Positions 49,459 through 60,379 are shown, counted from the first letter of the stretch. The stretch: DNA of 64,000 bases from an uncultured bacterium (GCA_958366705.1 CATXCB010000011.1:3125-67124), one strand, 5' to 3'. The notes: generated by a model from the sequence alone, not told the origin. A program made the numbers and translations.

Positions 49459-49608
49459 ATGGAAAATATTGAAACTCATCAAGAGGTTTCAAATACCTCT
49501 AATGATGCGCATTTAAATGAATCTTCCGGTACCGGAGTGTTCGGTTCTTTAGTATTCATGGGATTAGCTTTGCTGGTAATGATAGTTATATCAAAGTTTC
49601 TTCACTAA
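49459..49608 (+). CDS. Tail-anchored 49-residue membrane peptide
   Basis: MENIETHQEVSNTSNDAHLN then a single hydrophobic helix GVFGSLVFMGLALLVMIVIS near the C-terminus, ending KFLH. Strong RBS TAGGAG seven bases before the ATG. Downstream terminator at 49666. Topology N-in/C-tail anchor inferred. Function unknown. Confidence 0.65.
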   Translation: MENIETHQEVSNTSNDAHLNESSGTGVFGSLVFMGLALLVMIVISKFLH

Positions 49609-49665
49609 TCTTTGAATACTCCACAAAACTTAATTAACAAGCCAAATCTTTCGATGTAAATCGAA

Positions 49666-49698
49666 AAGGGACCAAGTTTTATAACTTAGTCCCCTTTT
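49666..49698. terminator. Bidirectional terminator
   Basis: Stem GGGACcAAGTT / AACTTaGTCCC with a short loop and TTTTTTT on the plus strand, between convergent genes. Confidence 0.75.
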
Positions 49699-49720
49699 TT
49701 TATTCTTTTTTTGACTTTGA

Positions 49721-52351
49721 TTATGCTGCTATTTCTACTTTTTTAGAAATAGTTTCGTTTTCTTTTGACTTTATTGAGGTATTGTTATTTGAAGATAATT
49801 GTTCTGATTTTGTAGATTTTTTGTTCAAGTACATATAAATTCCACCTGCTACAGCTATTGTACCAAGAGCAATGGCAAGAATCATTTTTAGTGGTTTAGA
49901 TTTAGTTTTACCCATTAATGTTTCAACTTCTTCTTTAAATTCTCCAAACTTGCCAACAATTCTATTTAAAGGTTTCTGGTTTCGGCTTTCCCAGCTTTTA
50001 TCTGTCTCCAGAATATCATCTAAATAACGTCTGTTTGCAGATTTTCCGCGGTTATACTCATTGTTGTTGTGCCAGTCAATGCGTTCTTCAATATTTTTCT
50101 TACATTTAGCAACAAAAGAATCATGTTTATTTGTGTACTCATCTATCATGTCTTTATAAATATCAGACATTTGTGAAGCTTGCCTTTTTACTCTGGCTGC
50201 ATCAATTTCTTCTTTTGTATTGGTCCAGTTCAGTCCATAGTATTCAGGATTTCTTTCGACAGCTTCTTTTGTCATAAACCCGTTTAAAGCATTTGTGTAA
50301 TCCACCGGCCCGCCTGTTTTTGTAACAGCATAAGGAACTCCGGCAGCTTTTGCTTCTAGTGGTGTAATTCCGCACATTTCCCTGCGGGATGTAAATGCAC
50401 AATATGTAGCGCAGCCAACCAGTCTTTTTGAGAACCAGCCGTCAACATACATAAGATTGTGTTTGTAAATTCCGCCATCCAGAGTTTCAAGTTCTTTCAT
50501 TGCTCTGTCAATAGCTTTCCAGTCTGAATCGTTTTTATTCCAAGGCCCTGCACCAAAAACACCTTTGACTTTTAATTTAGTTTCTGCAGGGACATCTGAT
50601 CTTTTGAAAAAGTCAAGAAGTCCATCAACTGAAATAGGGAAACCTTTTTGTTCATCCGGTCTGCCCCAACCCATAATAAGAATATCGCCGTCTTTAATCG
50701 GAGATAAGTAACCTCTTACATTGTGTCCGTCTTGAATTTGACCGTCACTAAAGAATAATTTATTTAATTCGTCCTGTCCTTTTTCTCCGGCTTCCCAGAT
50801 TAAATTAGTGAACCAGCGTGCATTTTTTTCTCTTGCAGCAATAACTTCGTCAATATTTGAGCCATTGTAGCTAAAAGGTGTAAAACCTTTACGATTTTTA
50901 TAAAGTCCGTTTGTTTTGTCTCTTCCAAATAGAGCATCTGGATTGTCTAATTCCATTGATGCAGGAGTTGAACCGTTTAATACATCTTTTGTTTCAATTT
51001 CGTTGTAGAAATCTGTTAAAAATTTTGCAGCATCATACATTTCATTGCTCTTCATTTCTTTTGCAAACGTATATGAGACTGTTCCTGTTGAAATGTTTTG
51101 AGGATTTAATTTAGCTGCAGATATACCGGCTCTTAAAATATTATAAGTCCCGCCGCCGTCTTTAAAATTATCCAAATATGGATCCATAATTGCATGGGCA
51201 ATCTGGCGTTCTCTTGGTGACAATTTATCAGAATTAATTCCAAACTGTTTTGCTTTTTGTAAAATATTAAAATCAGGAAGTTTTTTCATGACTTCAGCAT
51301 CTGATGCATCGCCAACGACAACTTGATACTTAAATGGGTCATCAGTTATCCCTTGATAATATCGTCCTGTGTTATGCGCAATTATGTGAGCTTTTGTTCC
51401 ATTTACCGAATCATCACCAAGTGCGGACATATTTGCTATATGATTACCGTATGTGTGAGCAACTCTGTCATGGCAAATAACGCTTGCAGGATTGTAATAT
51501 CCGAATTCTTCAGTATTCATCTTTTTATTCAGAATTTCTGCCTGTACTCTCATCCAATCAGAATTTACAATTTCAGCTTCAAAAGGAACATTTCCGAAGC
51601 AATCATATGAATATGGTTTAGATGCTCTTGCAAGTTGAGGGGTGTATACAAAATAATGAGGTTCACCTTTTAATTCATTATATTTAGGGTTGTTTTTAGA
51701 AATTTTAAACAATGCATAAGGGACATCTTCAGTTTCACCTAACACTTTTTCTGATAATCTTGTTATATGACCTTTCAACGATGTAGGTTCAATTATGCAG
51801 TATTTTGATTTAGCTGCAGGCCCTTTTCCATTAGGTTTACTTTGAATAACATAACTGATTTCGTCTGTTGGAATATTAAATTTTTTAGCAACAGCTTCTA
51901 AATCTTCACCTAAGTTTGCGCTGTAAAATTGGCTAGCTGGCATTTCATCTGCTAATTCAGAAGCCTTTTGTCCTTTATGTAATAAAAATTTAAAGCCGCC
52001 TTTTGGATTGTTGTACTCCCAGAAAGGCATAAAGCTTCTTGCATCAAATTTTATATTTTGAGGTTTTCCATCTACCATAACAGTTTTAAACACTTCATTG
52101 TGGCGCATGCTTGCAATCATTTCTTTACCAACAACACCTTCTCCGCCTTGTGCGGCTTCAGGTAGCCCTAAAGCGTTATTTTCCGGAGTTAATGAGGCAA
52201 TTTGTCCTAAGTTTTTTTCTCTCCCTGTAAAGGTAAGTGTAACTAAACCTGAATTTTGAATATGAGCTTTCTCATGTGAATTTGACTGAATATTTGATTT
52301 TCTTGTTGCAGTATTAACTACTGTGTAATTTTGAACTAAATTTACGCGCAT
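49721..52351 (-). CDS. GT5-like glycosyltransferase, leader and C-terminal membrane anchor
   Basis: 876 residues. Leader of about 45 residues ending LVTLTFTGREK. LGLPEAAQGGEGVVGKEMIA starts a GT-B N-domain like the ExGGL(G/A)DV start of glycogen synthases. VICHDRVAHTYGNHIA is in the place of the acceptor-side histidine loop. C-domain: CATYCAFTSRREMCGITPLE then AKAAGVPYAVTKTGGPVDYT matches the P(S/C)RxExCG(L/I)xxxEAxxxGxPxV nucleotide-sugar motif. The region is about 200 residues longer than a standard synthase. C-terminal helix MILAIALGTIAVAGGIYMYL near 830-850 then a polar tail. A membrane-tethered glucan or polysaccharide synthase is plausible; the substrate is unknown. Confidence 0.75.
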   Translation of the reverse strand: MRVNLVQNYTVVNTATRKSNIQSNSHEKAHIQNSGLVTLTFTGREKNLGQIASLTPENNALGLPEAAQGGEGVVGKEMIASMRHNEVFKTVMVDGKPQNIKFDARSFMPFWEYNNPKGGFKFLLHKGQKASELADEMPASQFYSANLGEDLEAVAKKFNIPTDEISYVIQSKPNGKGPAAKSKYCIIEPTSLKGHITRLSEKVLGETEDVPYALFKISKNNPKYNELKGEPHYFVYTPQLARASKPYSYDCFGNVPFEAEIVNSDWMRVQAEILNKKMNTEEFGYYNPASVICHDRVAHTYGNHIANMSALGDDSVNGTKAHIIAHNTGRYYQGITDDPFKYQVVVGDASDAEVMKKLPDFNILQKAKQFGINSDKLSPRERQIAHAIMDPYLDNFKDGGGTYNILRAGISAAKLNPQNISTGTVSYTFAKEMKSNEMYDAAKFLTDFYNEIETKDVLNGSTPASMELDNPDALFGRDKTNGLYKNRKGFTPFSYNGSNIDEVIAAREKNARWFTNLIWEAGEKGQDELNKLFFSDGQIQDGHNVRGYLSPIKDGDILIMGWGRPDEQKGFPISVDGLLDFFKRSDVPAETKLKVKGVFGAGPWNKNDSDWKAIDRAMKELETLDGGIYKHNLMYVDGWFSKRLVGCATYCAFTSRREMCGITPLEAKAAGVPYAVTKTGGPVDYTNALNGFMTKEAVERNPEYYGLNWTNTKEEIDAARVKRQASQMSDIYKDMIDEYTNKHDSFVAKCKKNIEERIDWHNNNEYNRGKSANRRYLDDILETDKSWESRNQKPLNRIVGKFGEFKEEVETLMGKTKSKPLKMILAIALGTIAVAGGIYMYLNKKSTKSEQLSSNNNTSIKSKENETISKKVEIAA

Positions 52352-52457
52352 AAAATTTCCCCTAACAAATAATTATATAAAATGTCCCTATAAAATTTAT
52401 AAAAACCGTAAAAATATTTTTAAATAGTGATTGCAGAAAATATTAAGATTTATTACA

Positions 52458-52479
52458 GGAGCAGGGTTTCCCCTGCTCC
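52458..52479. terminator. Hairpin after clpC
   Basis: 9-bp perfect stem GGAGCAGGG / CCCTGCTCC, loop TTTC, seven bases past the clpC stop; weak T-run on the minus strand. Confidence 0.6.
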
Positions 52480-52485
52480 AAAATA

Positions 52486-55008
52486 TTAATTTACTGAAGG
52501 TTGTTCAACACAATCTTCTGTTTCTTTTTCTTTTTTTACTCTTTTGGTTTTCGCAGCTTTTTCAAAAGAAATTTTTCCATCAACAAGAGTAACTTTTATT
52601 GTGTCGCCTGAAATATATTTTCCAGACAAAATTTCTTCAGCTAAGCTGTCTTCCATTTTACGTTGAATTAAACGTCTTAGCGGACGGGCACCATAAGCCT
52701 CAGAATAGCCGCTTTCAGCCAGATGATCTTTAACTTCATCAGTAACTTCAATGTTCAAGCCTTTTTCAACCAGTCGTTTCAATAGGTCTTTTAACATTAA
52801 ATCAACAATTTGACGAATTTCTTCTTTTGACAGATGAGCAAATACAATAGTCTCATCAATACGGTTCAAGAATTCAGGTCTGAATGCTTTTTTCATTTCT
52901 TCAGATACTGTTTCTTTTAGTTTTTCGTATTTATCTTTTGATTCGTCATCAGATGTTGAGAAACCAAGTTTTGATGTTGTTGTAATCATGCTTGCGCCAA
53001 CATTTGATGTCATGATGATAACTGTATTTTTAAAGCTTACATGACGACCTTTAGAGTCAGTTAATCTTCCATCATCCAGTATTTGAAGCATTATATTAAA
53101 TACGTCAGGATGGGCTTTTTCAATTTCATCGAAAAGAACAACTGAATATGGTTTCTTTCTGACAAGTTCTGAAAGGTGTCCGCCATCATCATAGCCAACA
53201 TATCCCGGAGGAGAACCAATAAGTTTTGCAGTTGAATGTTTTTCCATAAATTCTGACATATCAACTCTTATCATATTATCTTCTGAACCAAACATAGCCT
53301 CAGCTAAGGCTTTTGCAAGTTCAGTTTTACCTACACCTGTCGGGCCGCAGAAGATAAAACTTCCAATTGGTCTGTTTGGTGATTTTAATCCAACACGGGC
53401 ACGTCTTATAGCTTTTGAGATTGCAACAATTGCGTCATGCTGCCCGATAACTCTCTGGTGTAGTGTATCTTCCAATTTTAGAAGTCTTTCACTTTCACCT
53501 TCAGTTAATTTTGTTACCGGAACACCTGTCATCATTGCAATAACTTCAGCAACATTTTCAGCAGTAACTGTTGCTTTATTTGTTTCGTGTTCTTCTCTCC
53601 ATTTTGCTGAAACTTCTCTGATTTTATCTCTCAAATCAGCTTCATCATCACGAAGTTGAGAAGCTGTTTCAAATTCTTGATTTCTTATAGCTTCTTCTTT
53701 TTCTTTAATCAAAGATTTTAATTGTTTTTCAAGTTCTTTTCCTTCCGGACACATGTTAGAAACTTTTAATCTAACCTTAGAACTTGCTTCATCGATTACA
53801 TCAATTGCTTTGTCCGGTAAAAATCTGTCATTAACATATTTGCTTGATAATTTAACAGCCGCAACAATTGCTTCATCAGAAATTATAAGTTTGTGGTGTT
53901 CTTCATATTTTGGTTTTAAACCTTTGATAATTTCAATAGATTCATCAATAGACGGTTCATCAATCTGAACTGGTTGGAAACGTCTTTCAAGTGCAGAATC
54001 TTTTTCTATATATTTTCTATATTCATCAGAAGTTGTTGCACCAATAACTTGAATTTCACCGCGTGATAGTGCCGGTTTCAATATGTTAGCCGCGTCAATA
54101 GCACCTTCTGCAGCACCGGCTCCAATCAAAGTATGCATTTCATCAATAACGAGGATAATGTTTCCTGCTTGACGAATTTCATCCATAATTTTTTTCAAGC
54201 GTTCTTCAAATTCTCCGCGGTACTTAGTACCTGCAACCAGAAGCCCCATGTCTAACTGGATAACTTTTTTGCCATCCAGAACATCTGGAACTTCAGCATT
54301 AACTATTCTTGTAGCTAATCCTTCTGCTACTGCAGTTTTACCAACACCAGGTTCACCTAATAGTACAGGATTATTTTTAGTTCTTCTTGCAAGAATTTGG
54401 ATAACACGTTCAATTTCTTTATCTCTGCCGACAACAGGATCTAAACGTAATTCTTGAGCTGCAAGGGTTAAATCTCTGCCAAATTCATCTAAGCTTGGAG
54501 TTTTAGTTTTTCCGGTTGAAGATGAGCCGGAAGATGATGAGGAACCAGAGGCTCCTGCTGCAGTTTGAGGCTTAGATTCTCCAAGCATTTTCACTACATT
54601 ACTTCTTACTTTATTTAAATCAACTCCTAAGTTTTCCAAAACTCTGGCAGCAACCCCTTCACCTTCTCTAATCAAACCGAGAAGTAAGTGTTCTGTACCT
54701 ATATAATTATGACCCAGTTGTCTTGCTTCATCCCAGGATAATTCTAAAACTCGTTTAGCTCTCGGTGTAAAAGGAATTTCTACTGCTACAAAACCTGAAC
54801 CTCTGCCGATAATCTTTTCAACTTCAGTTCGTGCATCTTTAAGATTGACTCCCATTGATTTAAGAGTTTTAGCAGCAACACCGGTTCCTTCTCCGATTAA
54901 ACCTAATAAAACTTGTTCTGTTCCAACAAAATTATGGCCTAATCTTCGAGCTTCTTCCTGAGCGAGCATAATAACTTTTATCGCTTTTTCTGTAAAACGT
55001 TCGAACAT
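52486..55008 (-). CDS. clpC: AAA+ unfoldase ClpC
   Basis: 840 residues. Two Clp_N repeats (1-150), Gly/Ser linker (about 150-170), AAA1 with [16 protein letters not shown]-type M-domain [20 protein letters not shown] near 430, AAA2 with [24 protein letters not shown] and the D2-small domain containing [10 protein letters not shown]. The M-domain is the short ClpC type, not ClpB. ATP-dependent unfolding of substrates into ClpP. RBS AGGAG. No ctsR/mcsAB neighbours, consistent with the cyanobacterial arrangement. Confidence 0.97.
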   Translation of the reverse strand: MFERFTEKAIKVIMLAQEEARRLGHNFVGTEQVLLGLIGEGTGVAAKTLKSMGVNLKDARTEVEKIIGRGSGFVAVEIPFTPRAKRVLELSWDEARQLGHNYIGTEHLLLGLIREGEGVAARVLENLGVDLNKVRSNVVKMLGESKPQTAAGASGSSSSSGSSSTGKTKTPSLDEFGRDLTLAAQELRLDPVVGRDKEIERVIQILARRTKNNPVLLGEPGVGKTAVAEGLATRIVNAEVPDVLDGKKVIQLDMGLLVAGTKYRGEFEERLKKIMDEIRQAGNIILVIDEMHTLIGAGAAEGAIDAANILKPALSRGEIQVIGATTSDEYRKYIEKDSALERRFQPVQIDEPSIDESIEIIKGLKPKYEEHHKLIISDEAIVAAVKLSSKYVNDRFLPDKAIDVIDEASSKVRLKVSNMCPEGKELEKQLKSLIKEKEEAIRNQEFETASQLRDDEADLRDKIREVSAKWREEHETNKATVTAENVAEVIAMMTGVPVTKLTEGESERLLKLEDTLHQRVIGQHDAIVAISKAIRRARVGLKSPNRPIGSFIFCGPTGVGKTELAKALAEAMFGSEDNMIRVDMSEFMEKHSTAKLIGSPPGYVGYDDGGHLSELVRKKPYSVVLFDEIEKAHPDVFNIMLQILDDGRLTDSKGRHVSFKNTVIIMTSNVGASMITTTSKLGFSTSDDESKDKYEKLKETVSEEMKKAFRPEFLNRIDETIVFAHLSKEEIRQIVDLMLKDLLKRLVEKGLNIEVTDEVKDHLAESGYSEAYGARPLRRLIQRKMEDSLAEEILSGKYISGDTIKVTLVDGKISFEKAAKTKRVKKEKETEDCVEQPSVN

Positions 55009-55146
55009 TTTTTACTCCTATCTCTTCTATAACAAAATTATATATAAAACATGAAAAAGTTTCAAGGTGCAAGTTGAAACTTTGCCACTAAATAGAGGTT
55101 TGAGTGTAATTTTGTAAACTGAGTTTAGCTAACAAAATTTAGAAAT

Positions 55147-55470
55147 TTATAGTCCTAAATCTTTTAAAAATCTTTCATTGTCAGATAAATCAAACAAATT
55201 TTTCTCATCAAATGGATCGATTACTTTTCCGCTGCTGAATAATTTGTCAACAATTTGATTATGTGAATCGTTTTCCATATCTGAAATTGCAAGTTTTGTG
55301 AAATTTTTTATATCTGTTTTTCTTTCATATAAGTCCAGTGCATGCTTTGACCATGTGTTCAAGAAAGTTTTTTTTGAAGCCTTGCTGTCGGAATTAATTG
55401 GTGAACTCATTGGAAAACAAGAGTTTGTAGAGTTTTCTGCTTTTAATTTTTGAGCTAATTTTTTAAACAT
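55147..55470 (-). CDS. Small basic-acidic protein, unknown (107 aa)
   Basis: From the ATG at 55468-55470 (RBS GGGAGA); a longer frame to 55557 lacks an RBS. MFKKLAQKLKAENSTNSCFP then a helical body TFLNTWSKHALDLYERKTDI and an acidic end DNERFLKDLGL. No signal or membrane segment. Divergent from serS. Not recognised. Confidence 0.6.
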   Translation of the reverse strand: MFKKLAQKLKAENSTNSCFPMSSPINSDSKASKKTFLNTWSKHALDLYERKTDIKNFTKLAISDMENDSHNQIVDKLFSSGKVIDPFDEKNLFDLSDNERFLKDLGL

Positions 55471-55626
55471 CACATCTCCCTGTTTATAATTACTATTATA
55501 CATTATTACAATAATATTGCAAATATATATCAGTCTAAGAGTCAAATTTTTATTCATTTAGCTTGATTATAAAATATATTTAAATTAGAATATGAATACT
55601 GATTAGGAAAAAGAAAAGAGGGAAAA

Positions 55627-56892
55627 ATGCTTGATATTAAACTAATTAGAGAAAATCCTGAAAAAATTAATGAATTGTTAAAACGAAGAAATCCGGATTT
55701 ATCTATAAATGAAGTTATTGCTATAGATGAAGAAAGAAGAAAAATACAAACAAAAGCCGATGAGTTAAGAGCTAAAAGAAAATCAGAATCTCAGAAAATT
55801 GGTATGATGAAGAAAAATGGTGAAAATACCGACCAGATTCAAGAAGAAGTAAGAGTTCTTGGTGATGAAATAAAAGCTCTGGAAGAAAAGCAAAATGAAT
55901 TAGATAATAAGCAAAGAAATATTTTGCTTCATATTCCTAATATACCTGATGAAACAACTCCAATTGGTTTATCAGAAGATGATAATGTTGAAGTTTATAA
56001 ATGGGGTGAGCCTAGAAATTTTGATTTTGAATTTAAAGCTCACTGGGACATTTGTGAGGATAAAAATCTTGTGGATTTTGAGCGCGGAGTAAAATTATCT
56101 CAAAGCAGATTTACACTGTATAGAGGCAAAGGTGCAAAATTAGAACGTGCTATTATAAACTTCTTCCTTGATTACCACTGTAATGAACAGGGATATGAAG
56201 AAATATTGCCTCCATTTATGGCAAATGCTGCGACAATGACCGGTACCGGACAGCTGCCAAAATTTGCTGAAGATATGTATAAATGTGTGGATGAAGATTT
56301 ATATCTTATTCCAACAGCTGAAGTTCCTGTTACAAATATTTACGCCGGCGAAATATTATCAGAGGATGATTTGCCTAAGTATATGACTGCATATACTCCA
56401 TGTTTTAGACGCGAAGCCGGTTCTGCGGGTAAAGATACAAGAGGTTTAATTAGAGTTCACCAGTTCAATAAAGTTGAACTAGTTAAATTGTGTACGCCAG
56501 AAACAAGTAAAGAGGAGCACGAAAAATTAACTGAGGATGCCGAAAAAATGCTTCAATTACTTGAACTTCCATACCGCCGCGAAGCCTTATCAACTGGTGA
56601 TATTGGATTTTCTGCTAATAAATGCTGGGATTTGGAAGTTTGGATGCCATCTTATGGTACTTATAAAGAAATTTCAAGCTGTTCAAATTACGGAGATTAT
56701 CAGGCTCGCCGTGCAAATATTCGATATAAAGAAAAGGCTACAGGTAAAACAAGATTTGTTCATACAATTAATGGCTCAGGTCTGGCTGTCGGCAGAACAT
56801 TTGCTGCAATTGTTGAAAATTATCAGCAGGCAGATGGAACAATTATCATTCCTGAAGTTTTGAGAAAATACACAGGTTTTGATAAAATTTAA
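55627..56892 (+). CDS. serS: Seryl-tRNA synthetase
   Basis: 421 residues. Class II synthetase charging tRNA-Ser. N-terminal tRNA-binding coiled coil (about 30-100), motif 1 [20 protein letters not shown], motif 2 [20 protein letters not shown] then QFNKVEL, serine pocket [13 protein letters not shown], motif 3 [18 protein letters not shown]. Normal length. RBS AGAGGG. Own terminator. Confidence 0.97.
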   Translation: MLDIKLIRENPEKINELLKRRNPDLSINEVIAIDEERRKIQTKADELRAKRKSESQKIGMMKKNGENTDQIQEEVRVLGDEIKALEEKQNELDNKQRNILLHIPNIPDETTPIGLSEDDNVEVYKWGEPRNFDFEFKAHWDICEDKNLVDFERGVKLSQSRFTLYRGKGAKLERAIINFFLDYHCNEQGYEEILPPFMANAATMTGTGQLPKFAEDMYKCVDEDLYLIPTAEVPVTNIYAGEILSEDDLPKYMTAYTPCFRREAGSAGKDTRGLIRVHQFNKVELVKLCTPETSKEEHEKLTEDAEKMLQLLELPYRREALSTGDIGFSANKCWDLEVWMPSYGTYKEISSCSNYGDYQARRANIRYKEKATGKTRFVHTINGSGLAVGRTFAAIVENYQQADGTIIIPEVLRKYTGFDKI

Positions 56893-56920
56893 CAAGTAAA
56901 TCTGATAATTATAATAAGAG

Positions 56921-56947
56921 AAAAGCTCCGGATACTCTGGAGCTTTT
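56921..56947. terminator. serS terminator
   Basis: 9-bp stem AAAAGCTCC / GGAGCTTTT, loop of nine, T-rich tail. Confidence 0.75.
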
Positions 56948-56980
56948 AATTTTGAATCTATTATAATCTGGTTTATTATT

Positions 56981-57361
56981 TTATGGAAGTGTAAATCCTT
57001 GCTCTTTATTTCTAAGTCTGACATTGTCTGCTATTCGTTTATATTCATCTGCCTGTGCGCAGCATCTTCTAACAAATTTCATATGCGACTCAAAGAATCC
57101 TTGTTTTAAGAATTTTACATGCATAATGCTTAAATCCGGAAGAATTGTTGCTTTAAGTTTATCATTTTCTTCTCCTCTTGTGTAGAAGTTGATGTCTACT
57201 GTATTATTTGCCTGCTTTTCAAGTAGTTTTTGAAATTCATCCATTTCTGCCGGTTTTAAAATTCTCTTAAGCAAATGACTGGTGCCCCAGTATTGATTGA
57301 TGCGACCAAATGGGGGTTTTGCATTTATTGACGGATTTGAAGAAAAAGATTCTACTTTCAT
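56981..57361 (-). CDS. Leader-type small protein, unknown (126 aa)
   Basis: MKVESFSSNPSINAKPPFGR is a short polar N-terminal leader similar to those at 21187 and 59882. The body is helical and basic with LKRILKPAEMDEFQKLLEKQ, INFYTRGEENDKLKATILPD and a cysteine pair in MKFVRRCCAQADEYKRIADN. RBS AAAGGAG. No membrane segment. Not recognised. Confidence 0.65.
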   Translation of the reverse strand: MKVESFSSNPSINAKPPFGRINQYWGTSHLLKRILKPAEMDEFQKLLEKQANNTVDINFYTRGEENDKLKATILPDLSIMHVKFLKQGFFESHMKFVRRCCAQADEYKRIADNVRLRNKEQGFTLP

Positions 57362-57501
57362 ATAATTACTCCTTTTATTTTTGTATAAAGATGATTATAA
57401 TACGCTAAAGATTATTTTTTGCTAATATTTTAAAAAATTTTAAGAAAATGATAAGATAATATGTTATAATATAAATAGAATAGCTTTTATAAGGATAAAA
57501 A

Positions 57502-59790
57502 ATGTACGAATTCCCTTTTGAATTGGATGATTTTCAAAAAGATGCGTGTGAGACTATAGATAATGGAGAAAGTGTTGTTGTTTGCGCGCCAACAGGTGCA
57601 GGCAAGACTGTTATAGCTCAGCATGCAATACACAGAGCTTTGGAGCAGGGCTGCAGAATTTTTTATACAACTCCTCTCAAGGCGTTATCTAATCAGAAAT
57701 TTTATGATTTTGGTGAAAAATATGGCCGTGATAAAGTCGGATTGCTAACTGGTGATACGTCTATAAATCGAAATGCTCAAATTGTTATTATGACAACTGA
57801 AGTTTTTCGAAATATGCTTTATGGTACAAATTTTGGAGCTGTTGCAGATAATCTTAAAGATGTAAAATATGTAGTGTTGGATGAAGTTCATTATATGAAT
57901 GATGAACAAAGAGGTACGGTTTGGGAAGAGAGTATTATTTACTGTCCTACAAATATTCAAATCATAGCTCTTTCCGCTACTGTAGCCAATTGTGATGAGT
58001 TAACAAATTGGATAAATACAGTACATTCAAAAACAAAACTTGTTAATACTGATTTTAGACCGGTTCCATTAAAATTTTATTATTTTGATAGTTCGCAGCC
58101 TTATAAATTATTACCACTGCTTACTCCAAATGGTAAGTTAAACAACAAAATACGTCCTGAAAAGCCTCAATGGGCAAAAGGACGAGATAAACGGAAAAAA
58201 TCATACGTAAAACAAATTATATCTAATTTATCAGAAAATGATATGCTTCCAGCTATTTATTTTACTTTTTCCAGAAAAAAATGCGATGAACAGATGGAAA
58301 AATGTTCCGGGTTAGGTTTGAATACAAGAGCTGAACAAGAAAAAATAAAAACATTTATTGATGAGTTTATTTCAGAAAATCCGCATCTTTATGGAAACAA
58401 GCATATAGAATATTTAATTCAAGGAGTTGCATCTCATCATGCAGGGCTTTTACCGGCGTGGAAAAATTTAGTTGAAAAATTGTTTCAACAAGGACTTATA
58501 AAAGTTGTTTTTGCAACAGAAACACTCGCAGCGGGAATTAATATGCCTGCACGTTCTACTGTAATAAGTTCAACCAGTAAAAGAACTGATACAGGGCACA
58601 GAATGCTTACTGCCAACGAATTTTTGCAGATGTCAGGAAGAGCCGGAAGACGCGGGATGGATGAAGTTGGATATGTTACAATTGTCGGTACGTCTTTCCA
58701 ATCTCCGGAAGAGGTTGCTGAACTTGTTTTAAGTGATTCTAATCCGTTGGAAAGCAGGTTTTCTCCAAGCTATTCTATGGTGCTTAACTTGTTACAACGT
58801 TTTAATTTGGAAGAAGCAAAAGAATTAATTTTGAAAAGTTTTGGTTATTATTCTTCAGATTTTAGACTAAAACCAATTTTATCATTACTTGAGCAATATG
58901 AAACCGAAATTCAGGAAAGAAGTTTTGTTTGTCCGTTTAAGCTTTCTGACCAGGATATGTTAGAATACGATAAGTTAAGATTTTTATATGTCCAAAACAG
59001 GCAAACTTATAAGAAAATTTTAAAGCAGGAAAAATCAAAACATAGGGCTTTATCTGCTGAAGTTATTGAATTCGGGGAAAGAAATAAGGCTGATTTGCAT
59101 AAACTGCAGAAATTTGCCTGTGATAATTGCAAACATTATAAAAAACATGCAAAAAATCTTGAAGTTATTCAACGATTGCTTAATAAAAAACATAAATTAG
59201 AAAAAGAAATAGAAAAGCAAAAAGATATTTATTGGAATAAGTTTCTGGCACATAGAGCGGCCTTACAGGATTATGGCTATCTTGATAAGGATTACCCAAC
59301 CAAAAAAGGTAAAACAACGTCTCAAATTCGTTCAGAAAATGAGCTGTTTTTAGCAGAAATTGTCTTTTCCGGAGTGCTTGAATCTCTTACCCCTGCGCAG
59401 CTTGCCGGAGTTATATGTGCCATAACCACTGAAGAATTAAGGATGGAGATTCCTTATATTCCATTTTCTGAACCTGTGAGAAAGACTCTTAATCATATTC
59501 GCAATATAAAAAGAAAGCTTGAAAAAGTTCAAACCAGATACGATATTGGAGCTCCGTTGAATATTAATCCGTATTTTAGTTCATTGATTGAATTATGGGT
59601 TGAGGGGGCAGAATGGGAAACTGTGTCTGAACAAATAGATATTGGTGAAGGTGATATAGTACGAGCTTTCAAACGTGTTGTGGATGTTTTGCGCCAGTTA
59701 ACAACAATTGATAATATCCCGGAGGCTCTTGTCTTTACAGCTCGTGAGGCTATAGAAAAAATATTACGCGCCCCTGTAGATGTTGATTAA
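57502..59790 (+). CDS. SKI2/Mtr4-like DEVH-box RNA helicase
   Basis: 762 residues. Q-like FELDDFQKDACETIDNGESV, Walker A APTGAGKT (29-36), VLDEVHYMND (DEVH at 127-130), SAT motif LSATVAN, motif IV-VI ATETLAAGINMPARSTVISS and QMSGRAGRRGMD. C-terminal DSHCT-like region with SLTPAQLAGVICAITTEELR and IDIGEGDIVRAFKRVVDVLR. A FACDNCKHYKKH segment near 545 may bind zinc. The family is conserved in Cyanobacteria and actinobacteria as a putative exosome-like RNA helicase. Role in RNA decay inferred. Confidence 0.93.
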   Translation: MYEFPFELDDFQKDACETIDNGESVVVCAPTGAGKTVIAQHAIHRALEQGCRIFYTTPLKALSNQKFYDFGEKYGRDKVGLLTGDTSINRNAQIVIMTTEVFRNMLYGTNFGAVADNLKDVKYVVLDEVHYMNDEQRGTVWEESIIYCPTNIQIIALSATVANCDELTNWINTVHSKTKLVNTDFRPVPLKFYYFDSSQPYKLLPLLTPNGKLNNKIRPEKPQWAKGRDKRKKSYVKQIISNLSENDMLPAIYFTFSRKKCDEQMEKCSGLGLNTRAEQEKIKTFIDEFISENPHLYGNKHIEYLIQGVASHHAGLLPAWKNLVEKLFQQGLIKVVFATETLAAGINMPARSTVISSTSKRTDTGHRMLTANEFLQMSGRAGRRGMDEVGYVTIVGTSFQSPEEVAELVLSDSNPLESRFSPSYSMVLNLLQRFNLEEAKELILKSFGYYSSDFRLKPILSLLEQYETEIQERSFVCPFKLSDQDMLEYDKLRFLYVQNRQTYKKILKQEKSKHRALSAEVIEFGERNKADLHKLQKFACDNCKHYKKHAKNLEVIQRLLNKKHKLEKEIEKQKDIYWNKFLAHRAALQDYGYLDKDYPTKKGKTTSQIRSENELFLAEIVFSGVLESLTPAQLAGVICAITTEELRMEIPYIPFSEPVRKTLNHIRNIKRKLEKVQTRYDIGAPLNINPYFSSLIELWVEGAEWETVSEQIDIGEGDIVRAFKRVVDVLRQLTTIDNIPEALVFTAREAIEKILRAPVDVD

Positions 59791-59881
59791 TAAGTTTTTT
59801 GTATAATTTCTTGACTGTGTGCAAATTTTGACGTTTAATAAGTGTATAAAATACATTTATCACATTAGAGAGGATACTTAT

Positions 59882-60319
59882 ATGCTTATTTCAAAAATTT
59901 CAAATTCTACATTTACTTCAAATAGTTTTAATTCAACAAATTGTTGTAAACCAAAACCTTATGTAAATTTAAATTCTGGGCTACATCAAGATACTGTTTC
60001 TTTTACGGCTAATTCAAAACAGATGAATGAAGTGATGAGTCTTGTATTTGAAAAATTGTCTCAATCAAGAAAGGGTAGAAATAACGGAACATTTATTGGT
60101 ACAACAAAAGACAATGTTGATATTCACATTCGTGAAACTTTATTTGGTAAAAATGCTCAACTAACTTTGACTAACTTCAATTTTAGAAATAAAAATTTTG
60201 CTATGTTTGAGTTAAAAAGATCTTCGGGTGTGGCACCGCAAATTATTTCAATGGAGGATAATAAGGAGTTTCCACAGGCTGCAGACATTATTAAGAAGCA
60301 TTTGTTGAATTTAAAATAA
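59882..60319 (+). CDS. Leader-type small protein with VSFTAN motif (145 aa)
   Basis: From the ATG at 59882 (RBS GAGAGG); an earlier in-frame start overlaps the upstream intergenic region without RBS. Leader MLISKISNSTFTSNSFNSTN continues to HQDTVSFTANSKQMNE. The body looks like a small alpha/beta domain: MSLVFEKLSQSRKGRNNGTF, IGTTKDNVDIHIRETLFGKN, LTLTNFNFRNKNFAMFELKR. Function unknown. Strong terminator follows. Confidence 0.7.
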   Translation: MLISKISNSTFTSNSFNSTNCCKPKPYVNLNSGLHQDTVSFTANSKQMNEVMSLVFEKLSQSRKGRNNGTFIGTTKDNVDIHIRETLFGKNAQLTLTNFNFRNKNFAMFELKRSSGVAPQIISMEDNKEFPQAADIIKKHLLNLK

Positions 60320-60337
60320 CAATATCAAAAAATGTTT

Positions 60338-60379
60338 AATCAGCGGCACAGATTAAATATTTAATCTGTGCCGCTGATT
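60338..60379 (+). terminator. Terminator
   Basis: Perfect palindrome of about 21 bp per arm (core CAGCGGCACAGATTAAAT) followed by TTCTTTTTTT. Confidence 0.85.
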
